This document shows, in pieces, positions 38,696 to 48,119 of a stretch of DNA of 64,000 bases (the first letter of the stretch is position 1; each line of letters starts with the position of its first letter). This stretch comes from a virus. A model generated the notes under the pieces. It made no database searches, was not told the DNA's origin, and saw only the letters and a list, made by a program, of their open reading frames with translations. The stretch covers positions 1-64,000 of IMG/VR virus record IMGVR_UViG_3300045922_001133; one strand, given 5' to 3'. The position numbers and the translations under genes were made by a program.

Positions 38696-41600
38696 TCAGT
38701 AGTGGTGCTCCGGGACGTTCTTCAGGTGACCGAAGCCCGGACGCAGGTGATGGGCCCGCGTGAGCCCAAGCTCGGCGCCGTAGGCGATGGCAGGGATGGG
38801 GTGAGTGCCGTGGATGTTCGACCGGCTTCCGAGGGCGGCTGCCTCCGCAATGGTCGATCGCAGCTTCTGGTGCTGCAGCTTCGCCATCCAGTCCTCCTGG
38901 AGCGAAAGCGGCATCATGTTGATGCCCTTCAGGACGGGCGTGTGCTCGATCGGGCGTCGGCCGGCCTTCACAAGCTCGCTGTTCTGCTTCTGGACGACGG
39001 ACAAGGGCTGGAACTCCCCGCGAAGAACACCGACGGCGTCCCCGGGGTGGACCACCTTGGTGAGGTTCGACATCGCCTTCACGACGGTCTCGATGTGCCG
39101 GCGCTTGATCCCCTCATCCTTGTACAGGTCGTACATCTCCGAGACCAGGTGGTTCTGCACCTTGTCGATACTACCAGTCGCCTTGTAAAGGTCGTGGGGG
39201 TTCACGAACGTCCGGGCCGGGTCGGAGAGCGGTGAGCCCGCGGTGACGTACTGCCCGACCTTGAGCCCAGTCCAATTCGAGCTCCCGTAGGGCTGATGAA
39301 GCGGGTGGCCGGCGGCGTCCTTGCCGACGAAGTGCTTCTTGCCATTGATGTAGACATTCGCGCCCGTTGACGTCGGTTCGATCTTCTCGATCTTGCCGCT
39401 CGTCATCGCGAGGCTCGCCGCGTTGGGGATCTTCTTCGGCAGCATGGTGAGCTGCTCGAAACGCGCGAAGCTGTTCAGGAGCTTCCCGCCCGACTGCTCG
39501 ACGACGCCACCGGTGTGGAAGCTCTTCAGGGTGAGCTGCACCGCGCGCTCGCCGACGGCGTGCGCCGCGTGGATGCCTGCGTTCGTCCCGACATCGTGGA
39601 AGTCCCCGTGCGATCCGACGCCGAGGCACTTCTGGCAGATACCCTTCTCGTGCTCGCACTTCAGCGGGCTCCGGACGAGGAGCTTGGCGTTCTTGTCGAC
39701 CGCCTTGATCTGTCCCGTAATGTCCGGAGTGAGCACGGTGCCCGCCTTCACGTGGAGCTTGCCGTGCGTGAAGTCCTGCGCGAGCACCCGGTCGTGGATG
39801 TCCTTCTCGTGGACGCCCATCGCGATCCCGCGCGTGGTACCGCAGTCCTTGCTGCCCACGAGGAGGTCCATCGTGTTGTTCATGAGGAGCTTCGACATGT
39901 AGCCGGGCTCCTGGACCTCCTGGACCTTGAGCACGGAGCCGCGGCGAGCGCCGTGCATCTGCGTCCAGTACGAGCCGACGTCGAGGCCCTCGGAGTAGCT
40001 CTTCGTGACCGGCATGGGGATGACCCGGTCGGAGGAGTCCTTCAGCAGCATCGGCGCGAGGACCATCTGCTTGTACTGGTCCCACCCAGGCTTCACGCCC
40101 GCCTTGTACATCGTGAAGAGATTCGTCGGCTTCTTCTCGAGCTTCTTCTCGTGAAGGGCCTTCATCTCCTGGTCGGCCTTCGAGTAGATGGCGACGATCC
40201 GCCGGTTCTTCTCTGCCTCGGGGAGAGGCGAGCTCCGGATCGCCGCAGCCTCCTTGTCGGCCTTCGAGAGCACTTGGTTTCGGACGGTCTTGTCGGCGGC
40301 GAAGTCCGCGAGCCCGAGGGAGTGCGTCCCGATCGGGACGAAGACGTTCTTCTTCGGGTCGGTGAGGTTCGCGATCGTCGTGTGTGGCAGCGGAACGGCG
40401 ACGGCGCCGAAGGACGCGTCGTTACCGAGGTCCTTCAGCCTGTTCACCGCGCGGTCGAAGTCCGCCTTGTGGTCCTTGCCGAGGCGGGTGAGCAGCCCCT
40501 CGAGGCCCTTCTTGTCGAGCCGGTGGTCGAGGTTGTAGAGGATGTCGTCCTGCATCGCCGGCGGCAACGCGGTCGAGAGAAGCACACGACCCGGCGTCGT
40601 CTTCTTGCCGTTCAGCGAGACGACATCATCGTGCTTGAGCTTGCCCTGGCGAACCGCGTCGAGCACGGCGCCGGGGTTCGAGAAGCTCTTGCCGGTGTCC
40701 TTGCCGGTAAGCGAGAGCTTGTAGATGCCGAGCGCGCTCTCGAGCGTCGGGCTGAAGGCGATCTTGCCGGTGCTCTCTGCGAAGAGGTTCTGCGTCGGCT
40801 TCATCTTGTGCGCCTCGTTCACCGCCTCACGGGAGATGGGAACGAAGACGCTCATCGTGTTGGACAAGACCACCCCGTCAACGGACATGAAGGTCTCGAA
40901 GCCGGGTACGGTCAAGTCGTAACCGTTCTCAACGATGCCAGTCTTTTCGAAGGACACAACACGGTCCCAGCGAACTCCCATGTCACGCGCAAGACAAGAC
41001 CATCGCCAGAAACACTCGTTCTCGCTGGGAAGGGTTGGAATACGGTCGAGAATCTCCAGAGCGGAAGAACGAGACACGTACTCCCGATCCATCGCGTTTG
41101 ACAAAACCACATACACGGACTGACCGAGCGAGGTTCCAATGCGATCCCGGAGCTGCTTCGCCACTCCACGCGGCGTCGGGATGATGTCCAACCGCGCATG
41201 AGCCTGTTTCCGGGAAGGACAAGGCCCTTGAATGAAGGAACGGAATGCCTCCGCCTTCTTTACGTGATTGAGGGGCAGCTCCCCGAGGGTGTGAAAGTCC
41301 ACGGTCGAGAAGTTTACCGTCCAAACAGGCTGCTTCTTCAGCGTTTTGCCCGCGGTCATCTTCGCCCGAACAGAAAGAGAACGGGCGAGGGACACAACTT
41401 CATAGGCCAGTCGCGTACTTGTCGTACTGAGGCTGATGAGGTACTGCGGCTTGTCCTTGGCATTGCTGACGCTGATCGACCCATCCGTGTCGATCAACCC
41501 AGCAAGTAGGCCGAGGCGGAAGTCCCGCGGAGCCGTCAGGAAGAAGGGCGGAAGGTGCTTCTGCGCGGCACCGTGGCCGATCAACGGCGCGATGAACTTG

Positions 41601-44600
41601 GCGGCGGCCGTCGAGTTCACCACGTAACGACGACTCTCGACCGATTCCCCGAAGTCCCCACCAATACGCTCGGTAAGAGACACCAAAGGGATCTCCTTGA
41701 ACAGCGCGAGAAGATCTTGCGTAAAGCCAACAGCAACACTGCTCTCGGCGGCAGCGATAGCCACCCCCTTCAAGGTGCCATTGGCACGAACAACCCAACC
41801 ATCCCCGACCAGCGTACCGAGAAGCCGACCCGCTCGAGCATCGAGGTCGAAGGAAGCGCGAAGACGATCATCGCCTTCTGGCAGGGGGAGAGCCCGACGC
41901 GACGTCTTTACTTCCCCGTCCGCCATGACGGGAACAAACAAGCCCAAAGACTCACTCGGGCGCCTCCGCACGAAGTTGAGGTCAGAGTCGAGACCGTAAA
42001 CCGCTCGCGGGTCGTCGTCGGTAACGATCTGGCGACCCGACGCCAACGTCACGATCTCCACCAAGCGGCCCGTGTGCCTCGACCAATAGCGCACGTCAGC
42101 AAGAGTCAACTTCTTCGTTTGCTCGTCGAAGGCAAGAACCTGAAGGCCCTCAGGCACAGGATGGAAGTCGATGTGACCTTGGGTGACCTTCTCTTCAGCG
42201 TGGGGGAAGTCCGCCAGGTCGCAGAAGTAGAAGTCCCCCTGGAACACGTACCCAACGAGCTCATGAAACCACGCGGCCATCTCCGGCCCCACCTTTCGAA
42301 GAGACCACCACAGGGCATCCGGCCACGGCGCCTCTCCAAGGTGGGTAGCACGGACTTTCCCTTGGGCAAGTCCGCGTTGCATGACAGAATCGCGGACAAA
42401 CAGGACTACTTGACCAAGTTGCTGGTCGCCGTCGAAGTCAGCGTTGAAGCCGCCGCAGACGAGCGGGTGGATCTTGATGGCGTTGCCCTCGACAGCCTTC
42501 GCCTGGAAGGCCTGCACCGAGTACTTGTGCAGCGCCGGGTCTCGCTTCAGGAGCACCGGACGCTCCTCCATCACCTTGTCGAGCGCGCGCCAGACGGGTT
42601 CGCTCCTCTGCGCGAGCATCTTCTGGGCGTCGAGCGGCGTCGGCGCGGCGCCCATCTCCTGAAGCTTCTTCACGACGAAGGGCCGGAAGAGGTCGAGCGC
42701 GTGCGTCTTCGGCAGACCGACCTCGTCGAGGCCGAGCGCAGGCTCGGGGACGATCGTCGAGCGCATCGTGAGATCCTGGCGCTTCTGGACGAGAGCGCGC
42801 TGGAAGAACCCGCTCTTCGGGCTCGCACCGGAGAGCATGTGGAGCAAGCCCTTGTGCTCCGCGTCCTTGTACGGGATGCCGTAGCCGATGATGGCCTTCA
42901 CGCCATCGTAGAGGTTCCGGCGAAGCTCGCTCTTCCGGCTCTCGGTGAAGTTCCGGAGGATGGTCGGGTCCTTGAGCTGGTCGTTGACCTGCGCGAAGTC
43001 CGAGTAGAGCTGGTTGATGTCGGCGTACTTGATGTTGCCGTCTTGCATCAACGACGCGGGGCGCATCACTGGCGGGATGACCGGGATGTTCTTCAGGATG
43101 TACGCCTCGTGCGGCTTCATCCCGAGCTGGTCGAGGGCCCTGAGGTACTTCACCTTCTTCAGGAGCGGGTCGACGTCGGCAGCCTTCGCGTTGTTGAGCG
43201 CGGTCTGCGCCTTCGAGAGCTCTTTCTTCACGTCGATCTGCTTGAGCATGTGCTCGATCGCGTGACCACCCGTGAAGACGCCCTTGCCGAGGTTAGCGAG
43301 CGTGCCGTTCGGATGGATACCCTTCTCACCGGCGATGACAGCGTTGAAGTCCTTCTGCGATAGCCCGGTGAGCACGCGGATGGGCGTCTCGAAGAGGGGG
43401 TTCGGCACCGGCTCGGCGAGCGGGATGCGCGACCACTTCGTGCCGCCGTGACCACCGGTGAGCTTCTCGTCGAAGAGGCCGCCCGGCCGCGGCTTGAGCT
43501 CGCCGGTATTCTTGTCGATCTTCGCCTCGAGCCGCTCGCCCGGCCTCGGCAGGACGCGATCGCCGGTGAGCTCGAGGATGTGCTTGTCGGTGAGCGGCGA
43601 GAGGACGAACTCGTGGCCCTTCTTCTCGATGTTCACGCCGGCGCCGCGAAGCAGGTCCTCGAACTTCTTGAAGGCGAACGTGGGCTTCGGCGTCGGCAGC
43701 GGCTCGCCCGTCTGGATGGCCTTCCACACCTGGTTGTGCTGGCTCGGCCAGCGCTTCGCCTCGTTCGTCTGCGGGTCCGGGCCTTCGCCCTTCCACGTCT
43801 GCATCTCGCGCAGGTTTGCCTTCGCGCCGTGCGCGAGGAGCGCGTACATGCCGAGCGTGCCGATGCGCTGCCCGGTCTTCGGCTGCAAGTTGATGTCGTA
43901 CTTGTCCGTGGAGGGCAGACCCGGGAGGCCCATGCCCGGCGCGACGGCGACCTTCTTGTCAACCTGGTGGACGAGCTTGAGAATGTGCTGCTTGCCGACA
44001 AGGGCCTTGCCGAGCGGCTGCCCCGTGACCGGATCGTAGATATCCTCCTGGTCGGAGAGGCCGTGCTTCTTCAGCTCGGCCTGCACGTGCGCGACCATGT
44101 CGGCGTCCTTCTGGAACGACGGCGCGACATAGGACTTGCCGAGCTTCTCGGCGATCTTCGACGCGGCAGTCTCGAGGACCTGGCCGACGTTCATGCGCCC
44201 GGGCACACCCGACGGATTGAGCGCGACCTCGATGTGCTTGCCGTCCTTCGTGCGGGGCATCTCCTTGTCCGGGAGGATCATCGTGACGATGCCCTTGTTG
44301 CCGTAGCGGCCCGCGATCTTGTCGCCGACCTGCATCGGCTCGATGGTCTTCACGTGGACCTGGATGCCGTCCTTGCTCCTCGTGATGCCAACGACCTCGC
44401 CTTCCCCTTCACCGTCCCAGCGGAGGCTCTTGTCGGTGTGCGTGCCGGTGATGCTCTTGCGGATCGCGGCGACGCCCGTGCGGTCCTTGATCTCGAAGGG
44501 CTTCACGGCGAGGATGAGCGGGTCGCCTGGGCGCACGCGCGCGCCGATCTTCGGCAGGCCGTCCTCCCCGATGTGCTCCATCTGGTCCTTCTTGAAGAGG

Positions 44601-46633
44601 CCCGGATGATGGATCTCGAACTTCCGACGCCCGAGGATGGTCTTCTCGTCGACAGCGAGCACCGGCTTGTAGAGGTGCACCGAGGCGAGCTTCTTCGCCG
44701 CGCTCTCCGAGATGACGACGCCGTCCTCGAAGTTGTAGCCCTTGAACGGGATGTACGCGACGCGGAGATTCGTCCCGAGAGCGAGGGTGCCGTTCTTCGA
44801 GAAGTTCGTGTCGGCGATGACCTGCCCCGCCTTCACGCGGTCACCGACCTTCACCGTCGGTGTCGAGTGGAGAACGCTCTTCGCGTCGTTGAGCGGGTAG
44901 TTGTTGTAGATGTGGACCTCGCGGATCTTGCCATCCTTACCCTTGAGCACGATGGCGTCCGACTTCACCGCGTGAACGACACCATCGATGGGTGCCTGGT
45001 GAGACGCCTGCGTCCCGAGCACGCGCTCGAACGAGTTCATGTTCGGCTTGTCGACGCCCGTCGAGACCTGAACGAGCGGCTCCTCGCGATGGAGGAGCGA
45101 GATGGCCTGCTCGATGTGGCGACTCGCCATCGACGCGCGGTTGCCTGACGTGTTCCCGAGGAACGGGATCAGGTTCGACGTCATGTTGAAGAGCTGGCTC
45201 GGGTGGCGCATCACGTAGTGCGCGTCGTCGAACTTCCCGTCCTTCATCTCGTTGTTCGGCCCGACGATCTTCACCGTCGATCCGATCGGCCTCGGCTTGC
45301 CGTTCTCCCACTTCACCTGATCGGGGAGAACGACGTTCTTCGTCACGAAGTCGCCGGGGGAGACGAGCTCGGTCTGCTGCGTCTTCAAGTTGTAGAGCGG
45401 GATCTTCGGCTCGTTGCCGACCTTCTTCACGCCGAGCGGCAGGCGAAGCGTCACGCCGGTCTTCGAGCCCTCGGGCGTGTGGATCGGGTCGAGGAAGCCG
45501 AGGTGCGACGGGTTGACGAACTTCGCTTCGTCGGTGATCGACTTCTCGCTCTTGATGCCGCCGGGACCCATGATGGTCGTCTGGAGCGAGCTCGAGACCA
45601 TCTCCACAGGGTTGATCTGCGTGGCGATGCGCGCGGCGCTGTTCTTGTGGAACGTCTGCTTGATCGGGTCGTTGAAGAGGTCGAACTTGACGATGTCCCG
45701 GATGTCGTTCGCCTGGTTGATCTTGCGCGCGGTCTTCGCCGATATGACCTTCGCCGCGCCCCTGAGCTTGTCGAACACGAAGTCGCCAGCGGAGCGGAGG
45801 TCCTTGAACATGAGGCTGTCGCGGTCGTCCTCCGGGTGACCACTCTGGACCTTCATCAACTTCTGCGCTGCGAGAAGTAGCGCTTCACCGTTCACGTGGT
45901 CGATGGGCTTGCCGAGCGTGAGCGCCGTCGCCTCGGGGCGCATCTTCGACCCAACGAACGTCTCGTAGAGGTGCTTCTCCGCGATCTCCTTCGAGGGCGG
46001 AGCCTCGCGGCGGTCCGTCTTGTAGAACTTCTCCACCGTGCCGGCGACGCCGCGAGCGTTCTTGTTCGCTTCGAACACCTCCTTGCCGAGCGCCTTCTCG
46101 ATCGTGTGGTCGTCGAGACCCATCACCTTGAAGATCGGGTACGCCGGAAGCTTCGCCTTGTTGTACTCGATGACGAACTGCTTCGTGCCCGGATCGAACA
46201 CCATGTCGAACGGCGTCTTGTTCGCGACGTTGAAACGAGTCTCGAGCTCGCCGTTCTGGCGACGCCGTGTGTAGGCGCCGGGCTTGAGCTGCCACTGGTT
46301 GTCGATCTGGTACTCCTGCCCATCGAGGATGTAGGAGTAGCGCTGCGTCTGCTTCGGGATCTCCGCGAGGCGGATACGACGGCGGTCGACCGTCTTCCCG
46401 GTGATGTTGTCGACGAGCTCGAGCTCGCCGAAGACGGGCACGGCGTACGACCCACCCTCGACCTTCGCCTTGTGCTGCAACCGCAGGTCGTCGGGGTGAA
46501 GATCATCCTTCACTTCGATCTTCTTCAGGTAGAGCGTCTGGAGCTTTCCCTTGATCGGGAAGTGGCTCTGGATGCCCTCAATCGTCCTGTCGCGGAAGTG
46601 AGCGAACGCCTCCGCCGGATCCAGGTAGGCCAT
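38696..46633 (-). CDS. Single-chain DNA-directed RNA polymerase, fused beta and beta-prime, with an intein
   Basis: A 2645-residue chain; without the 522-residue intein about 2123 aa. Beta signatures: HLGFLDPIHTPEG (377-389), FKGYNFEDGVVISE (about 630), YGNKGIVTMILPDKEMP (about 775) and LNPSGVPGRMNVGQVLE. Beta-prime signatures: GLFDEKLTGGHGGTKW with IPLAEPVPNPL (about 1050), NADFDGD metal triad (1397-1403), CEHEKGICQKC zinc site and AVGERAVQLTLKSFHTGG, the trigger/bridge region (about 2365). I chose the ATG at 46633, where the conserved sequence begins. No alpha or omega homologue is visible in the window. Whether the enzyme is packaged in the virion or made early cannot be read from the sequence. 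Confidence 0.95.
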   Translation of the reverse strand: MAYLDPAEAFAHFRDRTIEGIQSHFPIKGKLQTLYLKKIEVKDDLHPDDLRLQHKAKVEGGSYAVPVFGELELVDNITGKTVDRRRIRLAEIPKQTQRYSYILDGQEYQIDNQWQLKPGAYTRRRQNGELETRFNVANKTPFDMVFDPGTKQFVIEYNKAKLPAYPIFKVMGLDDHTIEKALGKEVFEANKNARGVAGTVEKFYKTDRREAPPSKEIAEKHLYETFVGSKMRPEATALTLGKPIDHVNGEALLLAAQKLMKVQSGHPEDDRDSLMFKDLRSAGDFVFDKLRGAAKVISAKTARKINQANDIRDIVKFDLFNDPIKQTFHKNSAARIATQINPVEMVSSSLQTTIMGPGGIKSEKSITDEAKFVNPSHLGFLDPIHTPEGSKTGVTLRLPLGVKKVGNEPKIPLYNLKTQQTELVSPGDFVTKNVVLPDQVKWENGKPRPIGSTVKIVGPNNEMKDGKFDDAHYVMRHPSQLFNMTSNLIPFLGNTSGNRASMASRHIEQAISLLHREEPLVQVSTGVDKPNMNSFERVLGTQASHQAPIDGVVHAVKSDAIVLKGKDGKIREVHIYNNYPLNDAKSVLHSTPTVKVGDRVKAGQVIADTNFSKNGTLALGTNLRVAYIPFKGYNFEDGVVISESAAKKLASVHLYKPVLAVDEKTILGRRKFEIHHPGLFKKDQMEHIGEDGLPKIGARVRPGDPLILAVKPFEIKDRTGVAAIRKSITGTHTDKSLRWDGEGEGEVVGITRSKDGIQVHVKTIEPMQVGDKIAGRYGNKGIVTMILPDKEMPRTKDGKHIEVALNPSGVPGRMNVGQVLETAASKIAEKLGKSYVAPSFQKDADMVAHVQAELKKHGLSDQEDIYDPVTGQPLGKALVGKQHILKLVHQVDKKVAVAPGMGLPGLPSTDKYDINLQPKTGQRIGTLGMYALLAHGAKANLREMQTWKGEGPDPQTNEAKRWPSQHNQVWKAIQTGEPLPTPKPTFAFKKFEDLLRGAGVNIEKKGHEFVLSPLTDKHILELTGDRVLPRPGERLEAKIDKNTGELKPRPGGLFDEKLTGGHGGTKWSRIPLAEPVPNPLFETPIRVLTGLSQKDFNAVIAGEKGIHPNGTLANLGKGVFTGGHAIEHMLKQIDVKKELSKAQTALNNAKAADVDPLLKKVKYLRALDQLGMKPHEAYILKNIPVIPPVMRPASLMQDGNIKYADINQLYSDFAQVNDQLKDPTILRNFTESRKSELRRNLYDGVKAIIGYGIPYKDAEHKGLLHMLSGASPKSGFFQRALVQKRQDLTMRSTIVPEPALGLDEVGLPKTHALDLFRPFVVKKLQEMGAAPTPLDAQKMLAQRSEPVWRALDKVMEERPVLLKRDPALHKYSVQAFQAKAVEGNAIKIHPLVCGGFNADFDGDQQLGQVVLFVRDSVMQRGLAQGKVRATHLGEAPWPDALWWSLRKVGPEMAAWFHELVGYVFQGDFYFCDLADFPHAEEKVTQGHIDFHPVPEGLQVLAFDEQTKKLTLADVRYWSRHTGRLVEIVTLASGRQIVTDDDPRAVYGLDSDLNFVRRRPSESLGLFVPVMADGEVKTSRRALPLPEGDDRLRASFDLDARAGRLLGTLVGDGWVVRANGTLKGVAIAAAESSVAVGFTQDLLALFKEIPLVSLTERIGGDFGESVESRRYVVNSTAAAKFIAPLIGHGAAQKHLPPFFLTAPRDFRLGLLAGLIDTDGSISVSNAKDKPQYLISLSTTSTRLAYEVVSLARSLSVRAKMTAGKTLKKQPVWTVNFSTVDFHTLGELPLNHVKKAEAFRSFIQGPCPSRKQAHARLDIIPTPRGVAKQLRDRIGTSLGQSVYVVLSNAMDREYVSRSSALEILDRIPTLPSENECFWRWSCLARDMGVRWDRVVSFEKTGIVENGYDLTVPGFETFMSVDGVVLSNTMSVFVPISREAVNEAHKMKPTQNLFAESTGKIAFSPTLESALGIYKLSLTGKDTGKSFSNPGAVLDAVRQGKLKHDDVVSLNGKKTTPGRVLLSTALPPAMQDDILYNLDHRLDKKGLEGLLTRLGKDHKADFDRAVNRLKDLGNDASFGAVAVPLPHTTIANLTDPKKNVFVPIGTHSLGLADFAADKTVRNQVLSKADKEAAAIRSSPLPEAEKNRRIVAIYSKADQEMKALHEKKLEKKPTNLFTMYKAGVKPGWDQYKQMVLAPMLLKDSSDRVIPMPVTKSYSEGLDVGSYWTQMHGARRGSVLKVQEVQEPGYMSKLLMNNTMDLLVGSKDCGTTRGIAMGVHEKDIHDRVLAQDFTHGKLHVKAGTVLTPDITGQIKAVDKNAKLLVRSPLKCEHEKGICQKCLGVGSHGDFHDVGTNAGIHAAHAVGERAVQLTLKSFHTGGVVEQSGGKLLNSFARFEQLTMLPKKIPNAASLAMTSGKIEKIEPTSTGANVYINGKKHFVGKDAAGHPLHQPYGSSNWTGLKVGQYVTAGSPLSDPARTFVNPHDLYKATGSIDKVQNHLVSEMYDLYKDEGIKRRHIETVVKAMSNLTKVVHPGDAVGVLRGEFQPLSVVQKQNSELVKAGRRPIEHTPVLKGINMMPLSLQEDWMAKLQHQKLRSTIAEAAALGSRSNIHGTHPIPAIAYGAELGLTRAHHLRPGFGHLKNVPEHHY
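40859..42424 (-). mobile_element. RNA polymerase intein inside NADFDGD...(T)MSVFVP, 522 aa
   Basis: Host sequence reads NADFDGD, then the insert QQLGQVVLFVRD... to DGVVLSN, then TMSVFVPIS. Counting residues against the bacterial motif places the insert between Asp 1403 and Thr 1926. LAGLIDADG motifs are RLLGTLVGDGWV and LLAGLIDTDGSI. Block B is VTDDDPRAVYG (no His), block F/G is YDLTVPGFETFMSVDGVVLSN-like with Ser as the penultimate residue, and the first residue appears to be Gln. The endonuclease and C-terminal blocks are clear; the N-terminal blocks are atypical. Confidence 0.85.
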
Positions 46634-46734
46634 GGGGGCAGGGTACTCCACGCCGCGGAAACGCAGCAAGACGCGCACACGCAGAGAGATAAGGACTTCG
46701 AGGGCGCACACGAAACGCCGCCCTGGGAGTCGTC

Positions 46735-46842
46735 ATGAATCAGGCACGCAAACCCGAAGAAGAAGAGAACGAGAACGAGAACGAGGACAGCAAGGGGAAG
46801 CGGTTCGAAGACGACATCGACCGCTTGTACAACCCGAAGTGA
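46735..46842 (+). CDS. Tiny acidic protein, 35 aa
   Basis: ATG at 46735 with GGGAG seven bases upstream; the 35 residues are highly charged (KPEEEENENENEDSKGK, then RFEDDIDRLYNPK). Its stop overlaps the next ATG (TGATG), which supports real translation. It is the first gene of the plus-strand group divergent from the RNA polymerase gene. Function unknown. Confidence 0.55.
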   Translation: MNQARKPEEEENENENEDSKGKRFEDDIDRLYNPK

Positions 46843-47036
46843 TGTGGCGCTTCATCTTGGCGAGCTTCACGGCAGGCTTCGTGAACGGCCTGTACGTATG
46901 GGTCACCGGGACGCTGGAGGAGGCAGAGCAACAAGATGATCGTGAACCCGTTCCAGCGAAAGGAGATGCTGGCGACGTACGCGGGGACCCGCATTCTCCA
47001 GATGGACTTCGGTCTCGTAGGAACGGTTGTCACTGA
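46842..47036 (+). CDS. Small single-pass membrane protein, 64 aa
   Basis: ATG at 46842 overlaps the preceding stop (TGATG). Residues 1-21 (MWRFILASFTAGFVNGLYVWV) are a likely membrane helix, then an acidic and charged tail. The last 100 bases overlap the next gene in another frame, and the tail after about residue 32 looks less constrained, so the product could be shorter in practice. Possibly an envelope-associated or lysis-related protein; no family recognised. Confidence 0.45.
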   Translation: MWRFILASFTAGFVNGLYVWVTGTLEEAEQQDDREPVPAKGDAGDVRGDPHSPDGLRSRRNGCH

Positions 47037-47526
47037 CCCGTTCAACCAGTACCGACGATGGCGCATCGATGGTCTGTATGCGCCGACCGGCCATCGTGCC
47101 ATCGATGGCATCCGGGCGAAGCTCGTTGACGACAAGAGCTTCGTCACCTTCATCAACCAGATGGACCTCGAGGTCCTCCTGGGGATGGGAAGGCCGGGCG
47201 AGACGTGTCGCTGGTCCGGACGGAAGTACGCTGCACCTGGAGACAGCGACTTCTACGGCATGTTCGTTGACGACGATGACCTCGTCGACGACCTCTACGA
47301 CCGCGAGCTCTTGCTGCGCGGGGTAAGCGACGCTGGCGTGCTCCACAACAACACCGAGCTCCTTCGCAGGGTACACCTCGAGGAGAAAGTCGACGTGGAA
47401 GAGCTCTGGCTGCTGCTCTGGGACGGTGACCCGGAGACGGGCATCAGTCCGGACATCCGGTTCGAGACCGTCGAGCGGCGATGGAGCCGAGTCGAGCGAG
47501 TGAGGGCGCCATGGGACTGTATATGA
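46936..47526 (+). CDS. Hypothetical acidic protein, 196 aa
   Basis: ATG at 46936 preceded by GGAGGAGG at a rather long distance. The protein contains PFNQYRRWRIDGLYAPTGHR, an acidic segment (FVDDDDLVDDLYDRELLL) and two Trp-rich parts near the C-terminus. It looks like a soluble alpha/beta protein. It lies between small genes and the zinc-finger gene in the operon that leads to the MoxR ATPase. No function can be assigned. Confidence 0.65.
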   Translation: MIVNPFQRKEMLATYAGTRILQMDFGLVGTVVTDPFNQYRRWRIDGLYAPTGHRAIDGIRAKLVDDKSFVTFINQMDLEVLLGMGRPGETCRWSGRKYAAPGDSDFYGMFVDDDDLVDDLYDRELLLRGVSDAGVLHNNTELLRRVHLEEKVDVEELWLLLWDGDPETGISPDIRFETVERRWSRVERVRAPWDCI

Positions 47527-48119
47527 GAGAACAACGGGGATGGATCCCCAAAGAAGAAGAAGAAGAAGAAGAAGAAGACGAGGAGGAGGAGGAGGAGGAG
47601 GACGAGATCCCGCCGCACCGGCGCACGGGGCGCGAATGCGACTGCTGCGGCGAGGGCCTGGTCTATTGCGACGAGGTCTTCGTGCTCGAGGTCGTTGAAG
47701 CGGCCCGGGAAAACGGCCGGATCTTCCACGACATCCTCCGAGACGAAGAGGGGGACTACCTCTACCGTCCCTACATGATGCACATCGAATGCTGGGAAGA
47801 AGTACTCGAGTGCATCGACGAAGCGATCGCCGACCAGCCGCCGATGAAAGCAAAAGAAGCCATCTTGAAGTGCTCGCGGTGTGAGAGCGCCATCGGTAAC
47901 TTCGAGCCGTTTGTGGCCTCGACGTTCGGAGAGATCGGCGTCTCGGGCAGGAGCCCCTCGGGGAAACCGAGCGCGGTCTTCCAGCCGATGTCGGACATCA
48001 CGCCGGTCTGTCTCTTGTGCATCGCGCACGTAGCGGAAGACCACCTGGATGAATGGGAGGAGCTCCTCGAGTCACTCCCCGAGATCGAATACCCGGAAGG
48101 AGAGCAGGAAGATGAGTGA
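47511..48119 (+). CDS. Cys-rich protein with polyglutamate run and two zinc-finger-like sites, 202 aa
   Basis: I favour the ATG at 47511 (GAGGG five bases upstream); 47481 and 47523 are alternatives. A run of about 20 Glu/Asp codons, DNA simple repeat GAA/GAG at about 47552-47605, is followed by CDCCGEGLVYC, a later CSRC, and CLLC, which could bind two zincs with the HIEC segment. Stop overlaps the start of the MoxR gene by eight bases, so the two are coupled. It may be an adaptor or regulator for the AAA+ ATPase; this is inference from context only. Confidence 0.65.
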   Translation: MGLYMREQRGWIPKEEEEEEEEDEEEEEEEDEIPPHRRTGRECDCCGEGLVYCDEVFVLEVVEAARENGRIFHDILRDEEGDYLYRPYMMHIECWEEVLECIDEAIADQPPMKAKEAILKCSRCESAIGNFEPFVASTFGEIGVSGRSPSGKPSAVFQPMSDITPVCLLCIAHVAEDHLDEWEELLESLPEIEYPEGEQEDE

